Below, one piece after another: positions 11,739-21,900 of a stretch of 64,000 nt of DNA. Position numbers and translations under genes: made by a program. The stretch comes from Dacryopinax spathularia. Its lineage: Eukaryota > Basidiomycota > Dacrymycetes > Dacrymycetales > Dacrymycetaceae. The notes beneath the pieces were generated by a model. That model was not told where the DNA came from. It made no database searches and saw nothing but the letters and a program-made list of their open reading frames with translations. How positions within the stretch are numbered: the stretch's first letter is position 1; each line of letters starts with the position of its first letter. The stretch is from positions 1,860,001 through 1,924,000 of the forward strand of contig JBBPFI010000006.1 of assembly GCA_037974965.1 (NCBI GenBank). The letters are read 5' to 3'.

Positions 11739-12965
11739 AACAAGGCTTGCCTCCACTGCCACCCGCCTTGTTTCTCATCCGCTGGATTGTTCTGCTGGGT
11801 GGCCTACTGGGGCAAGAGGAATGGCCGAACGGCTGGCCGAGTGGGAGTTATTCTATGCGGAGGAAGGAACATGGGGGGCGGTTTACTGAATGATTGTACG
11901 GCCTGCCTAGCAAATATGAGATGTAACTCTCCTGAGAATGTTGATGGTGGAGGTTGCTCTTCTTGGAAGGACGGGCTGTAGCGCTAACATGTATGCGTGA
12001 ATGAAGCGGTACTGTGACATTTTTGGTTGGATCCGTCCAGGGAGGTTCTAAAGGGACGGGACATGTGGGGCAGCAGACGTCCTGGCGCACAGTGGCACCG
12101 GCTGTGACCGGCCACTGCCCGAGGATATTTTGGGAAGGTCGGCGGTGTCTGGGGTGATCCAGCGGAGTTGGGGTTGTTTCTTTCGGCTATGGTGTAGTAC
12201 TTGGAAATCGAATGAAAAGTACCTGCCTATGTTAGGGTCGAAGTGAGCGGAGCGAACGCGTTAAGGTTAGGGTTAGGGTTGGGTTGGGTTACCCTCGATG
12301 TACCGCCTTCTTAATTGTGCGCGCCACCCACCTCGTCCCGCTGGCTCCGCTCCTCGCTTCGTGCCACTCACCGAGAGGGGTCGGCTCCGGTCACTCACAC
12401 ACCTCCATGGCATGGGCTTTGTACTCGCAACCACTGTGAGGGCCGTTGTGGGGCTGACGGTTCCGGTAGACTGGTATCGAGTTATGACAGCGGTCTTTGG
12501 TCGTCAGTCTGGACGCTTCGTTGGTGCAGAGTCGGGGCAAGCCAGCACAGAGTGGCTGGCCGGCGCAGGTCCCAGAGAGCTATTCAGGGAGGACGAGAGA
12601 GTGTCTCGAGCACTTCCGCTGTTCGGGTAGGAGACGAATGCGCTCAAACGGCACCGCGTCCCCTGGCTTTCCCCGGCCAGCCACCAACCGGCTGCTCAGG
12701 GTGATGAGCGTGTTTGCTACTCGGTCGAAATTGGGTTCAAAGTGCTCCACATGGTCTTTCAATCCAAATTTAGTATGGTCAGGGGGAGGGAGCCGTAGGG
12801 GAGGTCGCAGGTGCGAAGCCATGGATAAAAAAAGCCTGAAGGGGTGATAGAGACGGAAGGGGGACTACAAAGCTAGGGCAAAAGGAAGAAACAAAACGAA
12901 CAAGACAAGAACGAGAAGATACAACGGATGCGTCAACCGCAGTGGCTGACCACAGGAACGTATGC
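11739..12965. other. intergenic stretch with interstitial telomeric repeat
   Basis: About 1.2 kb between the fused F-box gene and zinc-cluster copy 3. The only notable feature is the TTAGGG tract near 12.26 kb. Short frames show no motif. Confidence 0.5.
12261..12290 (+). repeat. interstitial telomeric repeat (TTAGGG/TTGGG)
   Basis: A run reading TTAAGG, then TTAGGG units, then TTGGG units on the plus strand. It is immediately preceded by GTGAGCGGAGCGAACGCG, a word also found in variant form beside the repeat at 40.44 kb and at 60.08 kb. TTAGGG is the usual telomere unit of filamentous fungi. Confidence 0.8.
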
Positions 12966-14275
12966 TTAGACGTGGGAAGGTGATGGCGTCCGCATTGGTT
13001 GGCTTTCGATGCCAGTTTCCGGACAAGCAATGGGAAAGGTATCGGGGGTGGCCAACAGGTCGATGAGCGAGTGCAAGACCTCCTGAAGAACATCACAAAG
13101 GCTCTGGGAGGGGTTCTGATGCGCCGGCAGAGGAGTGGGCCAGGGCGGTCCAGCTCCACTGAGCGCTGTCCCTCTCAGTGGTGGTGGTCCTTGGGCTAGA
13201 ACGGCGGCTGTGCGGTCGTCCCGTGGTTGGGTGGACGCGTCGGTGGCCAGTTCGGGCGACGGACGCTGGGAAGCCGGCGGCCGGCTCGTTGACGCTCGGT
13301 GTGGCAGAGGTGGTGCGAAAGCGGCCGTCATTGGCGCCTCTGCCTCGCTTCCGAATGGATCCGTGGTGGCGGTTTCGAGCAGATCAACCCGAAATCCCAC
13401 CCAGCGGCTGAGGGCTGTGTAATCCGGGGCGGATGTGAATTCCCTCCTGGTGGTAACTCTGTTCTCTCGCTCGACGGTCACGCCGGCTGAACATCGGGTC
13501 TTTGTCCCGTAGTAGGAATGTGCGAGGCAGCACCCTTCAGATGAAACAATGCAGAGGAGAAGCTTTCGTGCAACGCAGAGGCTGCAGCGGTGTTCCCGTT
13601 GATGTATCTGCTGCGCGGTCAGATACGGTGCTTCGGAAGGAAGTGCCTGCTCACGATGTAACGCTGCTCCTCCACCGGGCCGCAACCGTTCGCTTGAAAG
13701 GAGCCAATGAAGGAGAACGTTGGGTGTCGTCGCCAGGAGGGTGGGAGGGGAAGGGTGGGAAAGTTGGTCGGAATGATCTCCGGTCTATCATGGGGATGGG
13801 AAGAAGGGTGGATAGGCGGGAACGCGGCAATTTCGGCGTGTCGCTTCGATCGCGGACGACTGTGTTGACCATGGTCATACCGGTTGGCCGATGTCAGCCG
13901 ACTAGAAAAGTACGAGGAGTGCGGGGTCTTTTCCGCTGGGGAAGCGGAGACTGGCCCCGCGCGCAAGGCGTCCTTGCGCGACCGGACCGCAGCCCGCCGC
14001 CGGGAACGCGGGGCTACAATGGAGGACAGTGGAGAAGAAACATCGATACCTTGGGCGTAAAGCCATTGTTTTACGGTATGTCTCCTCTGCGCATGCTCAT
14101 CATCAGCATGCATGTTACACCCGCAGATTCCACGCACGTGAACACCTGGCAGCTTCGCTCCGTCCGGGTCGCGCTGCCAACGGCGTTCGTGGAAGCGCTC
14201 GGCCCATGTGTCGGGCGGGACAGACACGAAGTCTCCCAGAATCTGCGGGGACAAGAGGTGGAGTTCCGGTTGCAT
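12966..14275 (-). CDS. zinc-cluster family protein, copy 3
   Basis: The last exon, 13607-12966 (214 codons), begins with the cysteine cluster CSLC...LLLC...C...TRC (C-x2-C-x7-C-x7-C-x11-C) and ends in a proline/serine-rich tail with a leucine-rich helix. The preceding exon ends at 13655 with ...EEQRYI. The 47-nt intron (GTGAGC donor, TATCTGACC branch, CAG acceptor, phase 0) sits exactly where copies 1 and 2 have theirs (RYF, then I..). The upstream exon has FSF and W motifs like the other copies and is open to an ATG at 14275, but a further intron inside it is possible, so the 5' end is uncertain. The cluster resembles fungal CxxC...K..C...C zinc clusters of DNA-binding regulators, but the usual second CxxC pair is incomplete. 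Confidence 0.6.
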
Positions 14276-14985
14276 GATTGCCGCCTAGCGGAGGGCGAAT
14301 AGGGGGCGACAGGACGGTTTGATCGAAGCTGCACGGATTGGTGGGGCCCCTGACGCGCATCGCCACTGCTGGCTCGGCTGACCTCCGTTCGGACGTCGGA
14401 CCCCGGTGGATTGGGACGGCGCGCGCCGGCTGCCCGACACGCTGAAAGCACCACGTGGCACCGGCATTGGGCTCGGAATCGCTGCTGATGGAAGGTGGAA
14501 ACCGTGGTGAGCGGGGGTCAAGGAGTTTCCAGGAGGAAAGTGCGCCCACTACGGGACAGCCAATGGCGGCTCTTAAATACCCCATGCAGTCTGTAGCTCG
14601 ACCGACTCCGAACGGCCGTCTCCAGGCTGTGAAAGACAAACGGGTAGGGTGCGTTCCGCCCGTTGTTGAGCCCCGAACAACGCATTTTGAAACGGCGGAA
14701 CGAACAGAAACACTGTCGGCCATCTATGGACCCGACGGCCGGAACGGCGGCGCCGATGCGTGGCCGCGCGTCGTCTGGTTGACTGTGCTGTCGGTGGAAG
14801 GCATCTGCCTACTGTTGTCGTTTGATCCCGGGGCTGTCGGCGGCTTCATGTGGGCTGCATCGGAGCGGTCCCTTGCTCCCGACTTGAAAGGGTCATCCTT
14901 CGGTTGAGAGCCGTTGCAAAATCGGTGCGTACGTGGTTGTGGCCAGCACTCTGCCAGGCAACTGATCCCGGCTGAGGAACGTAGG
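14276..14985. other. unassigned stretch, possible 5' region of copy 3
   Basis: About 700 bases. A minus-strand frame with an ATG at 14723 could be an upstream exon of zinc-cluster copy 3, but no splice join could be proved. Nothing else was recognised. Confidence 0.35.
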
Positions 14986-15612
14986 ATGAGTACACGTGCA
15001 CGTCCGCTCCCGCCGCCCATTCCTCCGTTGGCGTTCCAGGAAGCGTTCTTGGACGAGATCGGTGTCTTGCGCGTTTACTGCGTTCCTTGCTGGTTCGAGG
15101 ACGCGTTCCGTCAGCATGACAGTGAACTATGCGATGGGATCGACCAAGAAGACTTTCAGACGTGGCGCGTGGGCATCCGGGTGCCAGACGGCCTTTGTAA
15201 GGCTTGCTGGTTTCCGGTGACCTGGCGTAGACTGCACGCCCCATATTGGTGCGAATGTGCACATTTGCTGCCCTGCTTTGCCTTCGTCATTCTCTCACAC
15301 CGTCGGTGGCGTGTCCGCATGAGCAGACACTTTCCGGCCACGAGTGCGTGGAGGTCGCCAGACGCAGCATACGGTGAATGGGCTGTTAGGATCGAGGAGA
15401 ATGCGACGCTGCCGAACGTGGTGCGCATGCTACAGTGGGCCCTCCATTGGAGCCCGCACGGCGGGAATACTCCCCACACAATTCTGAGGGGCTCTCCTAT
15501 CTACCGGGAGGACGGCGGTAACCGCATACACATGTGGGGCCGGGAGCGACGTCCGGCGAAGGTGGTGCGTGCACTTCCCCTTCCAGAGGCTTACAGATGT
15601 GCTCACTCATGA
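14986..15612 (+). CDS. free-standing TLH-type cysteine-domain protein
   Basis: A single frame of 208 residues from ATG 14986. After a short proline-rich start comes a domain with CVPCWF, a His and Cys about 10-15 residues later (H..ELC), FQTWRVGI, then LCKACWFP and a downstream C.C pair. The same order (CVLCWF...H...C, then W/C, CCYKC, C..P) occurs at the C-terminus of the TLH gene at 18972-24009, and in the genes at 17820 (minus) and 53670. It is probably zinc-binding. It is either an independent small gene or the surviving tail of a decayed TLH copy; no helicase sequence lies upstream. Confidence 0.6.
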   Translation: MSTRARPLPPPIPPLAFQEAFLDEIGVLRVYCVPCWFEDAFRQHDSELCDGIDQEDFQTWRVGIRVPDGLCKACWFPVTWRRLHAPYWCECAHLLPCFAFVILSHRRWRVRMSRHFPATSAWRSPDAAYGEWAVRIEENATLPNVVRMLQWALHWSPHGGNTPHTILRGSPIYREDGGNRIHMWGRERRPAKVVRALPLPEAYRCAHS

Positions 15613-17266
15613 GGCCACCCCGACCAGAACCAGGAGAGCAGGGAGAATGGGGGCGTTGGAACGGGCACGGGCGGGTCGCTCGACGATCGTCATGCGGACA
15701 GGGGAATGCGCGTCACTGATCGGACGCCAAGAAGGCTGTGAATGCATACGATGTGCTTGTGTGAAGCGCGGGCTTTAGCGGGAATGAACCCTATATTGGG
15801 AAGCTCGGTCGGTGTCCGGCATCCTCGTACATCGACGGGGGAGACCGAGGCCGGTCTTTCCTTACGCCGGCATGCTGGGCATGGGATTCGCTTGAGCCAG
15901 TGCGTCGCTCTAGCCACCTGGTGACGACGTATGGGGACGTGCCTCTTGGGTCTGTGGACGTGTGGCCGGCGCAACTCCGCCGCAACAGCAGGGATCGTTG
16001 CCGAGTTGACAGGCCATCCCGTAGGGCAGAGACAGGGGTAGCCATCGCGCTTGGTGGCCATCGCGCCGGATCTGATGCTAAGGTAAGAAGGAACGCTGTA
16101 TTAACTAGGGGAAGGAGCCTCATCCGTCATCGCTGCACGATCCTCGCTATCCGGGTTCACGGAGCACACTGTGCCGGGCGCGAGATCCGACAGTACCGCT
16201 GAGGCTCTCGGTGCGACACACGCGGTGCGAGTCCTTGGGATCCATTGATTTTCGCAGTCTGAGGGGAGCAGTGTCATGAGGAGTACATTGGGATAAAAAT
16301 GGTTTGCAGATACCTTTTTGCCCATTCTACATGGAAAGCCTCTGGGCTGCATGCAAGCATTGTACTATGCTCTGAGCAGCTTTCATATCCCTTATAGTGC
16401 CTGGTTCTGCCCGCACTTGCCCTAATCTGCCCTAATCTGCGCTAATCTGCATGACCCCTGTTTGGGAGGCCGCACTGATGGATGATCCATGTTCCGCCCC
16501 ACTTTTGGCATGCCTTATCACAAATTCCAGGGTTGAGCACCAATATGAGTTTTTGTTGGTGGGACATAGGACAACAGAGCGCAGGAAACAACTTGAATGG
16601 CGTAACTTGAGGGAGAATGGTGCACGACATCAGGGGAAATGACGCAGCTGCGGGCATATCCGCGCAACTCGAGGTTGTTGGGGGCTGGTCCGGGCTGGTC
16701 CGGGCAAACTAGTGCTGGGTGGTGTAGAGCTCGCACGATTTGTATTAAGTGCCATACTGCTCGTCATACACTGTACATGGGCAAAATCACGGCCGATGAG
16801 CATTTTTCCAAATCATCGGGTAGAACGCATTATCGTGCCATGTTTTTGGACGACGTAGGACACCACACTGCCGGGGGAAGGACTGCGCTGCTCTTGGCCT
16901 TACTTTGGGGCCATGTGAAACGCCAGATTCCGTGGCACGTTGGAGGGGCGGTCCAGAGTCCTCGCCCGACGTACCGGAGAACGGCTGCGTTCTGACTATG
17001 TGAACCGATATGGTGGGCCGACCTCCCTGTCCAGCCGCGTTCGTGTCGGCGGGACAACGGCCGTGAGCCTGTTAGCGCGGAAAGGAGGGCCCGCCGGTGT
17101 AAGGGCTGCATCGCCGGTGGCTTGGGAATGCACATGTCTTCCAGGATATGAGCGGTCGGCGGAAGGATACTGCTGAGTGGGGAGAGAGGGGGGTGGGGTG
17201 GGGTTAGCCGTTTCTGTGGCGCGTGCCATCGCCGGCTCCAGAGGTATTTTCTAGAATACGCTCGGT
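15613..17266. other. intergenic stretch, moderately AT-rich in part
   Basis: About 1.65 kb with no gene I can support. It contains a 10-bp tandem repeat at 16421 and a doubled GGGCTGGTCC word near 16.69 kb. The part around 16.2-16.6 kb is noticeably less GC-rich than its surroundings. Confidence 0.45.
16421..16450. repeat. 10-bp tandem repeat (CCTAATCTGC x3)
   Basis: Three consecutive copies, the third beginning GC. Adjacent copies create CCCTAA, the complement of the telomere unit, but with a CTG insertion between units. A single related word (CCCTAATCTTTG) occurs just after the TLH gene near 24046. Confidence 0.7.
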
Positions 17267-17641
17267 TCATCCACCCATGCTTATAAAACAGAGTGGGTCC
17301 TCACTCATGTCCACTACTTTTAGATCAATGTATGCTTTCTGATCTCTGTCTCTTCGGCTTACGTTTGGTGTGAAGTCGCATAACCCTTGACTTGGAAGAT
17401 AGTCATACCCTTTGTGGTAATGTACCGGAGAGATTTCCGGAAAGCGTAGTCCGGAGACAAACGAGTTGGAACAATCCCAGAGCCCTGTGACGCGGATTTT
17501 ATGATTGTTGTGGGCCATTGGGTGGGACATGTTCCATTCCGCGAAATTTCTCGCGAGCAGACATTTTCCTTGAGGCAATGCTAGGACCTTTATGAGTGAA
17601 GATGTTGTGGCTGTACAAGAAGAGTCTATGGTGATGCCCAT
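17267..17641 (-). CDS. possible small hypothetical protein
   Basis: An ATG-initiated frame of 124 codons in a less GC-rich stretch. Its composition is protein-like (balanced hydrophobic and polar residues, for example LIKVLALPQGKCLL), unlike the Arg/Pro-rich chance frames elsewhere. No domain, paralogue or splice context was recognised. It may be a small gene or an old exon. Confidence 0.3.
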   Translation of the reverse strand: MGITIDSSCTATTSSLIKVLALPQGKCLLARNFAEWNMSHPMAHNNHKIRVTGLWDCSNSFVSGLRFPEISPVHYHKGYDYLPSQGLCDFTPNVSRRDRDQKAYIDLKVVDMSEDPLCFISMGG

Positions 17642-17819
17642 GATTATCGCATGCTGGATTGTTAGCTCCCCGAGCGTATTCTGGACGACTTCGCGGTCGG
17701 GGGACCGTATTCCAGACGAACATTCGCCGCTTCCTGTGGGTGCGCATCTTCGGGGTCAATGACGGTATGGCATGGGGTTGGGACATAGCGCGTACACGGT
17801 TTCTACGGCGCATAACGGT

Positions 17820-18665
17820 TCATTCTCGTCTTCCGACCGCTCGGAGAAGCAGGCGCTTCCGTGCGGCCGCCCACTTGAACACTAGTGCGCAGTTGGGCAG
17901 CGTCCCACCGTTACAGAGCTGGACGAGCCAGCGAGCATGTTGCGGCGTCGCTGTGCCATGCCACGCCTGATGTCGACATGGTCCCATTTGGCTGGCTCGC
18001 CTCCAGGCCTCGCTCCTGGCGATGAGGAACGCCACCGGCATCATGACGTCGTCATAGACGCAGGCTGTCGGTTGCGAGTCTGTTGGGTCTATGCTAAGGG
18101 CGCAGGTGGGGCACCAGCCGTCCGGCCATCGCGCGTGCCGTCTCCAAGCGCGGTACGCCGTTATTCGAAACTTCCGACAATCCTGTACCCGCGTATGTGT
18201 TGTGGTCCGCGGCCGCCCATGAAACCAACAGCAGGGGCATTGATCATGGAGCGATTGCAGGATCCCGATAACCTGGAGTTCTGCCCCGCTGACGGAGTGA
18301 TTTGAGCCGTGGTGGGTCCCGACCGGGGTGGCCGGCCGCTCGTCGCCTCCCCGGTCGGTGAAGGTGAGCGAGGAAGGGGGCGGTTGTGTAGAAGGAGGGG
18401 AAGCCCCCGGCGTGGCTGCGTGGCCGGTCTGGCCGGTGAAAATGACAGACCGCACTTTGGTGGGGAGCACAAGGAGCTCGGGGATCGGGCTGGACCTGGT
18501 TCGCGGTGGGAGCGCCAAGGCCGGCGGTGCGGGAGTTGTGTGGTCGACTGGCGCCGGCTGCTTCGGGGTGAGGGTCCGGTGATGGTGGACGGATAAGCGA
18601 GAAGGTCAAGTACTTACGATGTACCGTCCGGAGCGGCCGTGAATGATGGGATGTGGGAACGCCAT
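17820..18665 (-). CDS. free-standing TLH-type cysteine-domain protein
   Basis: Two exons, 18665-18618 (ATG, 16 codons) and 18557-17820, with a 60-nt intron (canonical GTAAGT donor, CAG acceptor, phase 0), giving 261 residues. A proline-rich N-terminal half is followed by CPCCWFHG, H/C positions (THTRVQDC), a WR/W segment, WCPTC, then C.YDDVMMP. This spacing matches the C-terminal domain of the TLH gene next door and the genes at 14986 and 53670. It is divergent from the TLH gene, with about 306 bp between the two start codons, so a shared promoter region is possible. It may be an independent gene derived from a TLH tail. Confidence 0.6.
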
Positions 18666-18971
18666 GTCACGCTAAGGCAAGACGACACGGTAGGTTGGGC
18701 ACAGGGGAACCAGGCTTCAGGGTCGACGTTGTGGACCCAGATCAGCGGACGATAACCGCGGCCGGTCGTCGTGGCGGGTGTAAGTAGGAGGCCGGTGTCG
18801 CGTGGCACGTGTCGGCGGTAATCGACCGATCAGCAGTGGCAAAATCACGGGAAGAGGGACCGGGACGTGTGCGTGTGGGGCGGCTACAGTGGACGCAGTA
18901 TTTCAAGCGGTGATCCTGGGGTTCACTCTCCTTGCGTGCCCTTTGTCTAACTTTGGGGTCCTAGCTGGGTG

Positions 18972-21900
18972 ATGCCACCAGTAGGACGAGCTGCCAAGCG
19001 CTTCGATTGTCCCCTATGTGGTCGCACATTCCGCAACGGTCGATGGCACCAGAAATTCGTACATCCCTGCGAAGTCGAGGTGGTTTTCTCCGACGGGGAA
19101 AGGCAGACGCTGTCGAGGAATACCGAGAGGGCCCCTTTCGTCTGTCCATGTGGCGGTTTTCAGCATCGGCACGCGCAGCGAGTAGTACGCCATGCGGTTA
19201 CCCATGCGCGACCTTCCTTGCTCTCTGAGCGCGTCAACATCGAAATTCAGGCGGGCCAGGATCGCCGGGAGCAGGAGGGTTCGTCGGTGGAGGGGCCGAA
19301 CACACCGACTGCGGTCGGTGGTTATGAGGTCTTACGGGACGGTCTGCTCAGGCATATAAACTTCGTCTACCTGCCTGAGCTGAAGAAGTTGATTTGCATA
19401 GGCTGCAGTTTAGCGGTGGAGGGTGAGCGGATGATGGGTCACATGAGGAAGGAGAAGGTGGCTTTCCGTCTGCGGAAGGAATGGCAGGGCAAGCGCCATT
19501 TGTATCCTGTCGATGAAGAGCGAACACCCTGGAGGGTCGGTAGCCCCACTCCGGCCGTTCCGTTCCTGAAGGTGGTGCGGGACGGGTACACTTGCACACT
19601 CTGCGATTACGCCTGTGTGAAGGAGGGCAGCATCCGGGTGCACATGAGAAGCGCGCACGGTGGATCAAGGGCCGCTGTCGGACGTGGGCCGGTGCAGACG
19701 TTTTATCGTGGCCGCCAGAGGAGATATTTTTCGGTCGTGCTCGCGACACAGCCAGCATCCGAGGGCGAGGCAGCGAAGGCGCTGGACGCCTTCATCGCCC
19801 GCGCCGGTGAGCTGGAGGAAGCGGAGAGGCGCAGGGCCATTCCCCCGCCAGCCTCGACCCGCGACACGTCTGCGTTCCTCACTGCCACAGGCTGGTACGC
19901 GCATGTGGAAGGCTTTGTTGCAGAGTCTCTGGTACGCCTTGTTGCACCGCCGCAAGAAGAGGAGCACTGGGCGTGCCGGATCGTTTCGGCGGTTCACAGC
20001 TATCTTGAGGCGGCGGGGCGGAAGTCGGAGGGAGTGGACGTGACGGTGAGGCGATGGCTGAACACGAGCAAGCCGTGAGTACCGGTCATGTTGACGTCGT
20101 CATCTATTCCGGCTGATTGCGAACATGAATTAAGGGGCGAGCTTGACCGGAAGCCTTGGGGCAGGCTGCAAGAGGCCTCCACCTTCAAAAAATACGGTGG
20201 GAATCTAGCCGGGCTCCTGATTGCCCTGGTGAGGGTGCGTAAGTTCGGCATGGGAGTAGAAGCAAATTACGTGTTTCCGCTGGCCCCTCATCAAGAAGTG
20301 GCCGTCGACGACCTCGTTGCGGCCCTCCCCTCGGACGGCGAGGTCCACCCGGCTGTGGTGCACACGGCTCTGGCGAGTTTGTTCATGTGGACGGACTCCG
20401 CCACACAGGGGGACCGGTTTACCTGTCCAGTGTTGCGCTACGTGATTTTGCGCCATTTGCGTCGGGACGGGACGTTTGCGGAGGCCAGGAATGTGACGCC
20501 GTTCTTGGCCGGCCTGCTCTATGGTATCCGTGCGACCGTGTTTACGGAGATGATGGCAAGGTATGAGAGGGACGGTGGGGACCTTTTTCAGTATGGTCTT
20601 TGTTTTGGGCTCAACATCGTTCTCATCCGTTGCGAGCAGGGTGTGCCACGTAGTTCGTCATTGGGTCACGGAGGGATCGCCGAAGCCTTGGAACACGTTG
20701 CAGGAGATCATGCATGTGGCCGCGGCCATTGCGTACGCGACCACCTCCCTGCCCCGATTCTTGTGGACCGACGACGAGGGGGATGAATGTGTGCTGGACG
20801 GATGCACGTTCCGGTTGAGCCGGGTACGTGAGGCCTTGCGTGAACTCGCACACGAGACCGAGGGCTGGTTGGAGAACAAGGGGCTCCTGGGCTTGGACAT
20901 TGCGCTTCCGTGCCTGGACTCTCCGGTTGCGGATCGGCTGAACGAAGATCAAGATGGATATTCGTTCCTCAGCGAGCCGGCGAACGGGTTTACCGGGCAG
21001 GACCACGTGCTGGCCCGCCGCTTGTTGTCGGACCGTCCCGGGGTATTCGAGCGGGGCCTCGTGGACGGCAAGCTGGTTTTGGACGCTCGGACGTGTCGCA
21101 GCTTCCTCCTCGACCAAGTGGCCTTCCGCGAGCGCCTCTTCGTCCTCATTCACATGCTTTATGGTCCTCCGGCTCGCGGGGCCGAACTAGCGACCGTGAA
21201 GCTGGTGAATACCGGGGCGCGGTTGCGGAATGTGTTCGCCTTCCGGAACGCCATCGTGCTCATTACCGGCTACCACAAAGGTTTCAGTGTGACGGGGGTC
21301 GATCGTGTCATCGGCCGAGCACTGCCCCACAGGGTTGGGAAGTTGCTGGTTGGCTACCTTGCTTTTGTGCGGCCGTTCGAGGTCTTTCTGGCGCGGGAGT
21401 TTCTCCCCCAGGATGTGGCGGCTTTGTATGCGACCCATCTGTTTGTGGGACTCGATGGACTGTGGACAGGAGCACACTTGTCCGAGGTGCTGTCACGGTT
21501 CTTTACATCTGCCGTGGGATATCCTTTTGGGATGAACGATCATCGTCATCTGGCGGTGGCCATCGGTAATCGGCACATGAAGCCTGAACCGGGAGGAGGT
21601 CTGAGCACGTTGGGCGACCTACAAGCTGGCCACAGCACCGACACGGCTGACCGCGTCTACGGCCTGCGGGTGGACCAGATGCGGGGCGTGCGAGAAGACA
21701 CGCTTCGGCACTTTTTCCAGAACAGCCGAGAGTGGGCCGCCTTCTGGGGCTTCGATGCTGCGCAGGGCAACGCCGATGGGGCAGGGCGTGGCCCACCCGC
21801 CCGCCAGGAGCACCCGGACGGCCCGACCCCGCCGGACGGCGGGGAACGCCTAGCCGTCTGGGCACCGTCGCCCATGGCGCAGCGCATCGCTTCCATTCTT

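Noticed and set aside
13502-14302. Plus-strand frame of 266 codons
   Set aside because: Lies opposite the zinc-cluster copy 3 exons, whose coding nature is supported by two paralogues and a conserved intron.
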